This document shows positions 18,499 to 28,029 of a stretch of DNA of 64,000 bases, piece after piece. The notes beneath the pieces are model-generated. The model ran no database searches. It was given only the letters and a program-made list of their open reading frames with translations, and was not told the origin of the DNA. Source of the DNA: an uncultured Acidimicrobiia bacterium (GTDB taxonomy: Bacteria; Actinomycetota; Acidimicrobiia; Acidimicrobiales; CAIXPF01); the NCBI GenBank assembly GCA_903921205.1, contig CAIXPF010000094.1, positions 1 through 64,000 of the forward strand, written 5' to 3'. The position numbers were made by a program, and so were the translations under genes. Numbering within the stretch: the first letter of the stretch is position 1; every line of letters begins with the position of its first letter.

Positions 18499-19554
18499 TC
18501 AGGCCATCGGCTCGAGCTCGGCCACCTCGGCCATGACCTCGACCGCATGGGCCTGGTTGGTGCTGATGGTGATGCCGGTGATCCCGGTGTCGGCCCAGGC
18601 CGTGAACCGCTGCCGGATGCGCTCGGGCGAGCCGACCAGGCAGGCCTCGTCGATGTACTCGTCGGGGATGGCGTCGGCCGCCTCACGCTTGCGGCCCGCC
18701 AGGAACAGCTCCTGCACCCGGGCCGCGGCGTCGCCGTAACCGCGCTGCACCATGTGGTCGTTGTGGAAGTTCATGCCCCGGGCACCCATGCCGCCGACGT
18801 AGAGGGCGATACCGGGCTTCTGGGCGTCGAGGGCCTTGCGCACCTCGTCGGTGAGCAGCACGGTCACCATGGGCTGGACCTCGAAGCGGTCCCAACCCTT
18901 GGCCGTTCCGGCGGCCGCCGCCCGGCGGAAGCCCTCCTCCACGAACGGCTTCCACTGCGGCCAGCGTTGCGGGGTGAAGTGCATCGGGAACCAGCCATCG
19001 CACAGCTCCGCACACAGCCGGATGGTGTCGGGCGAGCCGGCACCGAGCCAGATCGGCAGGTCCGGGTTGGTGTGCAGGATCGACATCAGCGGCTTGCCCA
19101 GCCCGATCGTGCCCGGCCCCGTGTACGGCAACTGGTACTCCGGCCCGTCGTGGCTCACCGGCTCGTCCCGGGCGAAGACCTTGCGCATGATCTGCACGTA
19201 GTCCTTGAGCCGGTAGTACGGCTTGCCCCAGGGCTGGCCGTACCAGCCCTCGACGATCTGCGGGCCCGACACGCCCAGCCCGGCGATGACCCGTCCCCCT
19301 CCGGCAAGGGCGTCGACGGTCTGCGCCTGCATGGCACACATGGCCGGGGCGCGACCGGCCAGCTGCATGATGCCCGTACCGAGCCGTATGCGACTGGTGT
19401 GGGCGGCGAGGTAGGCCAACGGGGTCATCGCGTCGGAGCCGTAGGCCTCTGCGGTCCATACCGAGTCGTATCCAAGCTCCTCGGCGCGCTTGACGAGGTC
19501 GACCGGGAGGTCGAGCCGGGCGCCGGAGTAGCCGAGCATGAGGCCGAGTTTCAT
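18499..19554 (-). CDS. LLM class flavin-dependent oxidoreductase
   Basis: MKLGLMLGYSGARLDLPVDLVKRAEELGYDSVWTAEAYGSDAMTPL. Confidence 0.9.
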   Translation of the reverse strand: MKLGLMLGYSGARLDLPVDLVKRAEELGYDSVWTAEAYGSDAMTPLAYLAAHTSRIRLGTGIMQLAGRAPAMCAMQAQTVDALAGGGRVIAGLGVSGPQIVEGWYGQPWGKPYYRLKDYVQIMRKVFARDEPVSHDGPEYQLPYTGPGTIGLGKPLMSILHTNPDLPIWLGAGSPDTIRLCAELCDGWFPMHFTPQRWPQWKPFVEEGFRRAAAAGTAKGWDRFEVQPMVTVLLTDEVRKALDAQKPGIALYVGGMGARGMNFHNDHMVQRGYGDAAARVQELFLAGRKREAADAIPDEYIDEACLVGSPERIRQRFTAWADTGITGITISTNQAHAVEVMAEVAELEPMA

Positions 19555-19569
19555 CGTGGCTCCGTGGGG

Positions 19570-19622
19570 TTCGGGGTTCGGGGTTCGGGGTTCGGGCTTC
19601 GGGCTTCGGGCTTCGGGCTTCG
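19570..19622. repeat. heptanucleotide tandem repeat (TTCGGGG)x3(TTCGGGC)x4 plus partial
   Basis: Seven complete 7-bp units read directly, 15 bp upstream of LLM start codon. Confidence 0.97.
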
Positions 19623-19817
19623 AGACGTTGACGGGGTGGGCGGGGAGGCCGAGGGCCTGCCCCACCACGTCGTACTGGCGGACCGTACCCGCGGCGATCG
19701 CCACCGTGCGTCGCAGATCGCCCCTGCGGCCGGATCGGGGTCGCCGACCCCGGCCGGCGGTACCGGGCTGCGCTGCGCCGCCACTAGCTTGAGGTCTGGA
19801 CCCGAGGAGGCCGGACC

Positions 19818-22800
19818 ATGGCGACGACGACCTACGGACTCGACGACCGGTTCCTCTCCGACGAGGGCACGGTCTTCCTCAGCGGGGTGCAGGCGCTCGC
19901 CCGTCTACCGCTCGAGCAGCTCCGGGCCGACCGGCGCCAGGGCCTGCGCACCGCCGCATTCGTGTCGGGCTACCAGGGCTCGCCCCTCGGCGGATTCGGC
20001 GATGCCGTCCGTGACGCTGCAGCGTTGGACCCCGACCTGCCGGTGGTGTTCCGTCAGGCGCTCAACGAGGAGTACGGCGCCACTGCGGTGATGGGCAGCC
20101 AGCTCGCCTCGGTCCAGCCGGACTGTCGCTACGACGGCATCGTCGGCATCTGGTACGGCAAGGCGCCCGGCGTCGACCGGGCGGCCGACGCGCTGCGCCA
20201 TGCGGTGTTCGCCGGCACGTCGATGCAGGGCGGCGCCGTGGCGGTGGTCGGCGACGACCCGGCCGCCAAGAGCTCGACCATCCCGTCGTCCTCGGCCGGG
20301 CTGCTCGCCGCCATGCACATGCCGATCATGTACCCGGGCGACCCCGCCGAGGCCCTACGGCTCGGCCGGCACGCCGTGGCCATGAGCCGGGCCACCGGCC
20401 TGTGGGTGGCCATGAAAATCGTCGCCGACGTGGCCGACGCCACCGCCAGCGTCGAGCTCGCCCCTGACGCGGTGACGCCGATCATCCCGCTGCACCACGG
20501 GGCGCCCTACCGCCACCGCCCCGACGGCCGCCTGCTGACCCCGCACACGCTCGAGCTCGAACGCGAGATCGTCGAGGTCCGCTACGAGCTCGCCCGGCGT
20601 TACGCCGACGACAACAAGCTCAACCGGCTCACCGCCGACCCGCCGGATGCCTGGATCGCCATCATGGCCTCCGGCATCACCTACCGCGAGGTGATGGAGG
20701 CCTTCGCCCGTCTCGGCCTCGCCGACGAGGAGGCCATCGGCTCCTGCGGGATCCGTCTGCTCAAGATGGGCATGCCCATCCCCTTCGACCCGTCGGTGGT
20801 CCGCCGGGCGGCCCGTGGGGTGCGCGAGCTGCTCGTCATCGAGGAGAAGGCCCCGAACCTCGAGTCGCTGGTCAAGGACGCGCTCTACGACCTCGCGGAA
20901 CGCCCCCGCGTGGTGGGCAAGGTCGATGAGCACGACCAGCAGCTGTGCCCGTCCCACGGCGCGCTCGACGCCGACACCATCGTGACCATCCTGCGCCGGC
21001 GACTCGGGGCGACGCTCGGCGACCGGCTGGTGCCCGACGAGCCGGAACGGCGCCGCATCCGGCTCGCGATCGAGCCGTTGCCGGTGCAGCGGGTGCCGTT
21101 CTTCTGTTCGGGTTGTCCCCACAACCGCAGCACCGAGACGCCGAAGGGATCGTTGGTCGGCGCCGGCATCGGCTGTCACACCATGACCCTGCTGATGGAC
21201 CCGAAGCGGGTCGGTGACATCGCCGCCATCACCTGCATGGGCAACGAGGGCACCCAGTGGATCGGCATGGCCGAGTTCCTCGAGCGCTCCCACTTCATCC
21301 AGAACCTCGGCGACGGCACGTACTTCCACTCCGGCCAGTTGGCCATCGCCGCCACCGTGGCCGCCGGGGTCGACATCACCTACAAGCTGCTCTACAACGG
21401 CACGGTGGCCATGACCGGCGGGCAGGATCCCGAGGGCCAGCGCGACGTGGCGTCGGTGACCCGCTCGCTGCTCGCAGGCGGCGTGTCGGAGGTGCTGATC
21501 ACCACGGAGGATACCGATCGGTATCGACACGTCGACCTGCCGAGCGGGGTGCAGGTGTGGGACCGTACCCGCCTGATCGAGGCCCAGGAACACCTCGCCG
21601 GGGTTCGCGGGGTGACCGTGCTGATCCACGACCAGGCCTGCGCCGCCGAAGCCCGCCGGGACCGCCGTCGGGGCCTGGTCCCCACCCCGAAGTTCCGGGT
21701 GGTGATCAACGAACGGCTCTGCGAGGGTTGCGGCGACTGCGGGCGGATCAGCAACTGCCTGTCGGTGCAGCCGGTCAGCACCTTCTTCGGCCGCAAGACC
21801 CGGATCGACCAGACGACCTGCAACTTCGACTACTCGTGCCTCGAGGGCGACTGCCCGTCGTTCATGACCGTCGAGGTCGACCCGGCCGGACAGAACCGAC
21901 CGACGCCCGGCCTTCGTGGGCCCGGCGGCACCGGACCGACCGCGTTGCCGGCCCTGCCCAGCCTGCCCGACCCGGCGCTGCTGGTCCCCCGCGACGACTT
22001 CGCCCTGCGTATCACCGGCATCGGCGGCACCGGGGTGGTCACCGTGGCGCAGATCATCGGCACCGCAGCGATGCTGGGCGGCTACCACGTACGCGGGCTC
22101 GACCAGATCGGCCTGTCGCAGAAGGCCGGACCCGTCGTGAGCGACGTGCGCATGTCCCGCCGCGCGCCCACCGCCACCAACCGGCTCGGCGAGGCACAGG
22201 CCGACCTGCTGCTGGCGCTCGACCAACTGGTGGCGGCCTCCGAGCGCGGGCTGCTGACCACCGACCCGCAGCGGACCACCGTCGTGGGCTCCACCGCGCA
22301 GACCCCGACCGGCGAGATGATCACCCACCTCGATCTGCACCTGCCCCCGGAGGCCGACCTCGAGGTCCGCATCGCCTCGGTCACCCGCCCCGAGGCCCAG
22401 TTCTGGGCCGATGCTGACCGCATCACCGAGGATCTCTTCGGTTCGGCCACCATGGCGAACCTCTTCGTCGTGGGCATGGCCGTGCAGGCCGGCTGCCTGC
22501 CCGTCGCCCCGGCCGACCTCGAGGCGGCGGTCGAACTGAACGGCACGATGGTGGCGGCCAACCTGGCGGCGTTCCGCTGGGGCCGGGCGCAGGTCGCCGA
22601 CCCGGCAGCGGTGCAGCGGGCCCGGGAACAGGCCGACAACCCCGGACATACCGGTGAGCATGTCGGCCGGTACGTTCCCCCGATGGCCCTGCCCGGTGCC
22701 ATCCGCAACCGGCTCGACCGCCTCGGGCTCGACGCTGCCGTACGCGCCGACCTCGGCGTGTTCGCCGCCGAGCTGATCGCCTGGCAGGACGAGCGGACCG

Positions 22801-23366
22801 CAAGCCGTTGGCTCGACGTGGTCGAACGGGTGGCCCGGGCCGAACGCGCCGTCGATCCCGCCGGTACCGCCGGTGCTGCCCTGACCGCAGCGGTGGCGGC
22901 CAACCTCTACAAGCTGACCGCCTACAAGGACGAGTACGAGGTGGCCCGGCTGATGACCGACCCGGCTGCGCTCGCCGACGCGGCCGAGCTCGCCGGCGGC
23001 TCGCCGCGACGCATCGCCTGGCGACTGCACCCGCCCCTGCTGCGGGCCCTGGGCCTCGACCACAAGATCACCATCAGTGGCCGCGCCGAGCCGGCCGTGC
23101 GAGCCCTGGCCCGGGCCAAGCGGCTGCGCGGCACCCTGGCCGATCCGTTCCGCTGGGCCGAGGTCCGCAAGGTCGAGCGGAGCCTGCCCGCCGAGTACGT
23201 GGCGGCGATCGACACCGTCCTGGCCGGGCTGCATCCCGACCGGCTCGACGCCGCAGTAGCCCTGGCCTCCTTGCCCGAGCAGGTCCGCGGCTACGAGCAC
23301 ATCAAGCTGTTCAACGTGAGCCGCTACCGGGCCGCGCTCGGCGAGCACCTCGCGGCGTTCCGCTGA
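19818..23366 (+). CDS. fused indolepyruvate/2-oxoacid:ferredoxin oxidoreductase (IorA-IorB type)
   Basis: FVSGYQGSPLGGFGD, CSGCPHNRSTETPKGSLVGAGIGCHTM, CEGCGDCGRISNCLSVQP, GIGGTGVVTVAQIIGTAA. Confidence 0.9.
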   Translation: MATTTYGLDDRFLSDEGTVFLSGVQALARLPLEQLRADRRQGLRTAAFVSGYQGSPLGGFGDAVRDAAALDPDLPVVFRQALNEEYGATAVMGSQLASVQPDCRYDGIVGIWYGKAPGVDRAADALRHAVFAGTSMQGGAVAVVGDDPAAKSSTIPSSSAGLLAAMHMPIMYPGDPAEALRLGRHAVAMSRATGLWVAMKIVADVADATASVELAPDAVTPIIPLHHGAPYRHRPDGRLLTPHTLELEREIVEVRYELARRYADDNKLNRLTADPPDAWIAIMASGITYREVMEAFARLGLADEEAIGSCGIRLLKMGMPIPFDPSVVRRAARGVRELLVIEEKAPNLESLVKDALYDLAERPRVVGKVDEHDQQLCPSHGALDADTIVTILRRRLGATLGDRLVPDEPERRRIRLAIEPLPVQRVPFFCSGCPHNRSTETPKGSLVGAGIGCHTMTLLMDPKRVGDIAAITCMGNEGTQWIGMAEFLERSHFIQNLGDGTYFHSGQLAIAATVAAGVDITYKLLYNGTVAMTGGQDPEGQRDVASVTRSLLAGGVSEVLITTEDTDRYRHVDLPSGVQVWDRTRLIEAQEHLAGVRGVTVLIHDQACAAEARRDRRRGLVPTPKFRVVINERLCEGCGDCGRISNCLSVQPVSTFFGRKTRIDQTTCNFDYSCLEGDCPSFMTVEVDPAGQNRPTPGLRGPGGTGPTALPALPSLPDPALLVPRDDFALRITGIGGTGVVTVAQIIGTAAMLGGYHVRGLDQIGLSQKAGPVVSDVRMSRRAPTATNRLGEAQADLLLALDQLVAASERGLLTTDPQRTTVVGSTAQTPTGEMITHLDLHLPPEADLEVRIASVTRPEAQFWADADRITEDLFGSATMANLFVVGMAVQAGCLPVAPADLEAAVELNGTMVAANLAAFRWGRAQVADPAAVQRAREQADNPGHTGEHVGRYVPPMALPGAIRNRLDRLGLDAAVRADLGVFAAELIAWQDERTASRWLDVVERVARAERAVDPAGTAGAALTAAVAANLYKLTAYKDEYEVARLMTDPAALADAAELAGGSPRRIAWRLHPPLLRALGLDHKITISGRAEPAVRALARAKRLRGTLADPFRWAEVRKVERSLPAEYVAAIDTVLAGLHPDRLDAAVALASLPEQVRGYEHIKLFNVSRYRAALGEHLAAFR

Positions 23367-23436
23367 CACCCGGACCAACACACCACAGGCCCGCCGCGCC
23401 CGCAGCAGGCGGCGCACGGTGCTCTAGGGTGCGGCC

Positions 23437-24615
23437 ATGAGCATCCCGTTGCGCCACGGCGTCTTCCTCGCTCCGTTCCACTCCGTGCGGGAGAACCCCA
23501 CGCTGGCCCTCGAGCGCGACCTCCAGCTGATGCAACTGCTCGACGAGCTGGGCTTTCACGAGGCCTGGATCGGCGAGCACCACTCCGCCGGCATGGAGAC
23601 CATCGACTCGCCCGAGCTGTTCATCGCCGCTGCGGCGGAACGGACCAAGCACCTGCGTTTCGGCACCGGCGTCATCTCGCTGCCCTACCACCACCCGCTC
23701 AACGTGGCGAACCGCATCATCCAGCTCGACCACATGACCCGGGGCCGGGTCATGTTCGGCGCCGGGCCGGGTCTGCTGGCGTCCGACGCCCTCATGATGG
23801 GCGTCGAGCCCGAGGTCACCCGCGACCGGCTCGAGGAAGGCCTGGACGCCATCCTGCGGCTGTTCCGTGGTGAGGTGGTCACCGAGACGACCGAGTGGTA
23901 CACCCTCAACGAGGCCCGCACCCACCTGCGCCCCTACACCCGGCCCCATCCCGAGGTCTGTGTGGCCAGCGCCGTCACCCCCTCCGGCGGCCGCCTCGCC
24001 GGCAAGTACGACCTGGGCATGCTGTGCGTGTCGGCCGGGGTGCAGGCCGGCTTCGACGCCCTCGACGTGAACTGGAAGGTGGCCTGCGACCTCGCTGCCG
24101 AGAACGGGCGGGAGATGGACCGCTCCCGCTTGCGTTGCGTGATCGGGGTGCACGTCGCGGAGACCCGCGAGCAGGCCATCGCCGACATCCGCTTCGGGGC
24201 CGAGGAGTACGTCGACTACCTCAACAACAACCAGCCGCGCTTCCACGTACCCCCCGGCAAGGACACCGTCGAGTGGCTGGTCGAGAACCGCATCGCCGTG
24301 GTCGGCACCCCCGAGGACGTCATCGAGCGCATCGAGCAGCTCTACGCCAAGCAGGGCGAGTTCGGGGCGCTGCTGATCCTGGCCACCAACTGGGCGGACT
24401 GGGCGGCGACGAAGCGTTCCTACGAACTGTACGCCCGCTACGTGATGCCGCACTTCGACCGGGCCAACGTCAACCGGGTGGACTCCTACCACTGGGTGAG
24501 CCAGCACCAGGCCGAGATCGTCGACAAGCGCATCGCGGCCGCCAACCAGATGATCGCCCGCCACGAGGCCGAGACCGCAGCCAAGGCGGAGGCCCGGGCG
24601 GCCGCGAGCCGCTGA
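23437..24615 (+). CDS. LLM class flavin-dependent oxidoreductase
   Basis: LQLMQLLDELGFHEAWIGEHHSAGMETIDSPELFIAAAAERTKHLRFGTGVISLPYHHPL. Confidence 0.92.
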   Translation: MSIPLRHGVFLAPFHSVRENPTLALERDLQLMQLLDELGFHEAWIGEHHSAGMETIDSPELFIAAAAERTKHLRFGTGVISLPYHHPLNVANRIIQLDHMTRGRVMFGAGPGLLASDALMMGVEPEVTRDRLEEGLDAILRLFRGEVVTETTEWYTLNEARTHLRPYTRPHPEVCVASAVTPSGGRLAGKYDLGMLCVSAGVQAGFDALDVNWKVACDLAAENGREMDRSRLRCVIGVHVAETREQAIADIRFGAEEYVDYLNNNQPRFHVPPGKDTVEWLVENRIAVVGTPEDVIERIEQLYAKQGEFGALLILATNWADWAATKRSYELYARYVMPHFDRANVNRVDSYHWVSQHQAEIVDKRIAAANQMIARHEAETAAKAEARAAASR

Positions 24616-24640
24616 GCCGCCGGTGCACTGCACCGGCGGC
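24616..24640 (+). terminator. 12-bp-arm hairpin directly after LLM stop codon
   Basis: GCCGCCGGTGCA-C-TGCACCGGCGGC. Confidence 0.6.
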
Positions 24641-24691
24641 CCGGTCCCACCGTGACGGCCCGGGACGGCGATCGGTAAGGTGATCCCTTCA

Positions 24692-24713
24692 CGAACGTTC
24701 GCGCGATGCGCGA
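24692..24713. promoter_or_regulatory. adjacent palindromes upstream of LLM gene
   Basis: CGAACGTTCG (24692-24701) and TCGCGC-GAT-GCGCGA (24699-24713). Confidence 0.3.
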
Positions 24714-24731
24714 CGACCAAGGGGGAACCAG

Positions 24732-25802
24732 GTGGACGTCGGGATCTTGATGCCCTTCGCCAGCGACGGCTGGCACAACGTCACGGACAGCCAGGTCTAC
24801 GCCGAGGAGATCGGCCTGGCCAAGCTTGCCGACCAGCTCGGTTTCAACGTCGCGTGGGCCGCCGAGCACCACTTCTTCGGGTACTCGTTCTGCCCGGACA
24901 ACACCCAGCTGCTGTCCTACCTCGTCGGCGTGACCTCCCAGATCGACGTCGGCACCGCCGCGGTAATCATGCCGTGGAACGAGCCGCTGCGGGTCGCCGA
25001 GAAGGCCGCCCTGCTCGACAACGTTGCCCAGGGCCGGTTCCGTTTCGGGGTGGGCCGCGGCCTGTCCCGGCGGGAGTACGTGCCGTTCCGGGGCATCGAG
25101 ATGGACGAGTCCCGTGGCCGTTTCGACGAGGGCACCGCCATGGTCATCGAGGCCCTGCGCACCGGTTTCATCGAGGGTGACGGGCCGTACTTCCCCCAGC
25201 CCCGCACCGAGATCCGCCCCCGACCGGAGCGTTCCTTCGACGACCGCTTCTACTGCGTTGCCTCCAGCGACGACTCGGTCGAGTCCGCCGCCCGCTTCGC
25301 CGGCCGCATGACGATGTTCGCCGACCGGGCGTGGGAGCACCGCATGCCCTCGATCGAGACCTACCGCAAGCGCTTCCAGGAGCTGCACGGCCGCCAGGCC
25401 CCGCCGGTGATGACCGCCGACTTCTGCCTGTGCGCCCCCACCGCGGAGGAGGCCGAGGCCAAGGCCACCCAGTACATGGGCACGTACCTCGGCAGCTTGC
25501 TTGCCCACTACGAGGTGATGGGCGACCACTTCGCCACCACCGAGGGCTACGACGCCTACGCCAAAGCGGCCGACGTGCTGCGCAAGGTCGGCGAGAGCGG
25601 CTTCCTGCAGATGTTCATGGGTGCAGCCACCTGGGGCACACCGGACATGATCCTGGCGAAGCTCGAACAGCGCCGTGAGCTGCTCGGCTCCTTCGAGCAC
25701 ACCGTCGCCTTCCGCTACGGCGGCATCCCCTACGAGGAGGCCACGGCGTCGATGCGCCTGTTCGCCTCCGAGGTGATGCCCGTCCTGCAGAGCTGGAACT
25801 GA
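24732..25802 (+). CDS. LLM class flavin-dependent oxidoreductase
   Basis: LADQLGFNVAWAAEHHFFGYSFCPDNTQLLSYLVGVTSQIDVGTAAVIMPW; GTG start. Confidence 0.92.
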   Translation: MDVGILMPFASDGWHNVTDSQVYAEEIGLAKLADQLGFNVAWAAEHHFFGYSFCPDNTQLLSYLVGVTSQIDVGTAAVIMPWNEPLRVAEKAALLDNVAQGRFRFGVGRGLSRREYVPFRGIEMDESRGRFDEGTAMVIEALRTGFIEGDGPYFPQPRTEIRPRPERSFDDRFYCVASSDDSVESAARFAGRMTMFADRAWEHRMPSIETYRKRFQELHGRQAPPVMTADFCLCAPTAEEAEAKATQYMGTYLGSLLAHYEVMGDHFATTEGYDAYAKAADVLRKVGESGFLQMFMGAATWGTPDMILAKLEQRRELLGSFEHTVAFRYGGIPYEEATASMRLFASEVMPVLQSWN

Positions 25803-25807
25803 GCACC

Positions 25808-26542
25808 GTGGGCCGGCTCGACGGCAAGGTCGCCATCATCACCGGCGGTTCCCGAGGTCAGGGAGAGGCGGAGGTCCGTCTCTTCGTGGCCGAGGGCGCC
25901 AAGGTGGTCATCTCCGATGTGCTCGTCGACGCCGGCCAGGCGCTCGCCGCCGAGTTGGGCGACGCCGCGGTGTTCACCCGTCACGACGTGTCCAGCGAGG
26001 AGGAATGGGCCAACGCGGTGGCGCTCGCCCAGGACCGTTTCGGCCGGTTCGACGTGCTGGTGAACAATGCCGGCATCGCGCACACCGCGTCCATCGCAGC
26101 CCACACCGTGGCCGATTTCGAGCGGGTCCAGGCGGTCAACCAGCTCGGCGTGTTCCTCGGCATCCGCAGCGCCATCGAGCCGATGTCGAACGCCGGCGGC
26201 GGCTCGATCGTCAACATCTCCTCCGGTGCCGGGCTGCGGGCGACCAAGTACATGATCGCCTACGCCGCATCGAAGTACGCGGTGACCGGTATGACCGCCG
26301 CCGCGGCGATGGAGCTGGCCCGCTACCGGATCCGGGTCAACTCGGTGCATCCCGGCGTCATCGCCACGCCGATGCTCGACGCCAACAGCCCCGAGATGAA
26401 CGCGGCCATGGTGGCGCACTCGCCGATGCGACGGATGGGCGAGCCCCTCGAGATCGCCCAGGCGGTGCTGTTCCTGGCCTCGGACGAGTCGTCGTTCATG
26501 ACCGGGGCCCATGTCCCGGTGGACGGCGGGGCCATCCTCTGA
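25808..26542 (+). CDS. SDR family oxidoreductase
   Basis: VAIITGGSRGQGEAEV, NNAGIA, SSGAGLRATKYMIAYAASKYA (YxxSK). Confidence 0.93.
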   Translation: MGRLDGKVAIITGGSRGQGEAEVRLFVAEGAKVVISDVLVDAGQALAAELGDAAVFTRHDVSSEEEWANAVALAQDRFGRFDVLVNNAGIAHTASIAAHTVADFERVQAVNQLGVFLGIRSAIEPMSNAGGGSIVNISSGAGLRATKYMIAYAASKYAVTGMTAAAAMELARYRIRVNSVHPGVIATPMLDANSPEMNAAMVAHSPMRRMGEPLEIAQAVLFLASDESSFMTGAHVPVDGGAIL

Positions 26543-26600
26543 CGGACGCGTACCGGGGGGACGGCGCCGATCGGCCCTCCCCCGGCCGTCCCGGCAGCAC

Positions 26601-27974
26601 ATGAGCGCACCCCTCGACGACGCGTCGTCCTCCCCCTTGCCTGCAGGCGCCTCCACCGCCGCAGCGGATCCGCACGAACGCGCCCCGTTCTGGGGGTGGA
26701 AGGTCGTCCGGGCCGGACTCGGCGTCCAGACGCTGCAGGCCGGCTTGATGCAGCAGGCGTTCGGGTCCTACGCCGTCGAGTTGAAGGCCGAGTTCGGGTG
26801 GTCCTCGACGTTGCTGTCGGCGGCGTACTCGATGAACCGGCTGGAGAGCGGCCTGCTCGGGCCGCTGCACGGCTGGGCGCTGCAGCGTTTCGGCATCAAG
26901 CGGATCATGCAGGTCGGCACCGTGGTCATGAGCGTCGGACTGATGCTGTTCAGCCAACTGCAGGACGCCACGCAGTTCTTCGGCTTCTACCTGATCGCGG
27001 CCATCGGGGCGTCGCTGGCGGGCTTTCTCACGGTGGTCACCGCGACGGTGCAGTGGTTCGACCGCAAGCGGTCCAAGGCGCTTGCCGTGTCCCAGTCGGG
27101 CTTCGCCGTCGGGGGGCTGTTCACCCCGGTACTCGTGTGGTGTTTCGCCCTGTTCGGCTGGCGAACCACTGCATTCGCCACCGGCGTGCTGTCCTTCGTC
27201 ATCCTCATGCCACTGTCGTTCGTGTTCGGACCGACCCCGCAGAGCATCGGACAGCCGATCGACGGGATGACCGACGAGGAGAAGGCGGAGTTCGACGTCA
27301 AGCGCGCCGCGCAACGCGCCCGGGTCTCCACCGTGTCCTTCACTGCGGCAGAGGCCATGCGGACCCGGGCGTTCTGGATGATCTCGCTGGGTCACGCCTC
27401 GGCGCTGTTGGTGGTGGGTGCCGTGATGGCCCACCTGCAGCTCTACCTCACGCAGGACCAGGGCTTCACCCCGCAGGAAGCAGCCCGGGTCGCCGCGGTG
27501 CTGCCGCTGGTGCAGCTCGCAGGCCAGATCGGCGGCGGCTTCCTCGGGGACCGCATCTCCAAGCAGCTCATCGTCGTGGTGGCCATGGTCGGCCATGTGG
27601 TCGGCCTGCTGCTGTTGGCCTATGCGGACGAACTCTGGATGATCTGGCTGTTCATCCCGCTGCACGGCTTGGCGTGGGGGGTGCGTGGCCCGTTGATGCA
27701 GGCCATGCGGGCCGACTACTTCGGTGCAGCCAGCTTCGGGCAGATCATGGGCATCTCGTCGCTGATCATCATGATCGGCCAGATCAGCGGACCGCTGCTC
27801 GCCGGCTACCTCGACGACAGGACCGGCTCGTACCAGACCGGCTTCGCCCTGGTTGCGATCATGGCCACCCTGGGCATGGTGTTCTTCGCCCTCGCCTCGC
27901 CGCCCGATCCGCCCACCCGCACCGCGACCGACTCCTCGGCCGGCGCCGCATCCGCCGTGAGCGCCACCGGCTGA
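26601..27974 (+). CDS. MFS transporter
   Basis: Multi-TM; WFDRKRSKALAVSQSGFAVGG, GGGFLGDRISKQ. Confidence 0.9.
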   Translation: MSAPLDDASSSPLPAGASTAAADPHERAPFWGWKVVRAGLGVQTLQAGLMQQAFGSYAVELKAEFGWSSTLLSAAYSMNRLESGLLGPLHGWALQRFGIKRIMQVGTVVMSVGLMLFSQLQDATQFFGFYLIAAIGASLAGFLTVVTATVQWFDRKRSKALAVSQSGFAVGGLFTPVLVWCFALFGWRTTAFATGVLSFVILMPLSFVFGPTPQSIGQPIDGMTDEEKAEFDVKRAAQRARVSTVSFTAAEAMRTRAFWMISLGHASALLVVGAVMAHLQLYLTQDQGFTPQEAARVAAVLPLVQLAGQIGGGFLGDRISKQLIVVVAMVGHVVGLLLLAYADELWMIWLFIPLHGLAWGVRGPLMQAMRADYFGAASFGQIMGISSLIIMIGQISGPLLAGYLDDRTGSYQTGFALVAIMATLGMVFFALASPPDPPTRTATDSSAGAASAVSATG

Positions 27975-28029
27975 CCGGTCCGGTAGATTGCCACGCCACC
28001 AGCCGGACCCCGGCGACTCGGAGGTGGCC

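Noticed and set aside
19566-19622. Possible CRISPR or REP element
   Set aside because: Simple 7-bp microsatellite, no dyad symmetry or spacers
18547-20091. 514-aa plus-strand ORF
   Set aside because: Overlaps antisense to the LLM gene and the IOR start; no domain signal
20355-23417. 1020-aa minus-strand ORF
   Set aside because: Antisense to the well-supported IOR gene; compositional artefact of high GC with no recognisable domains
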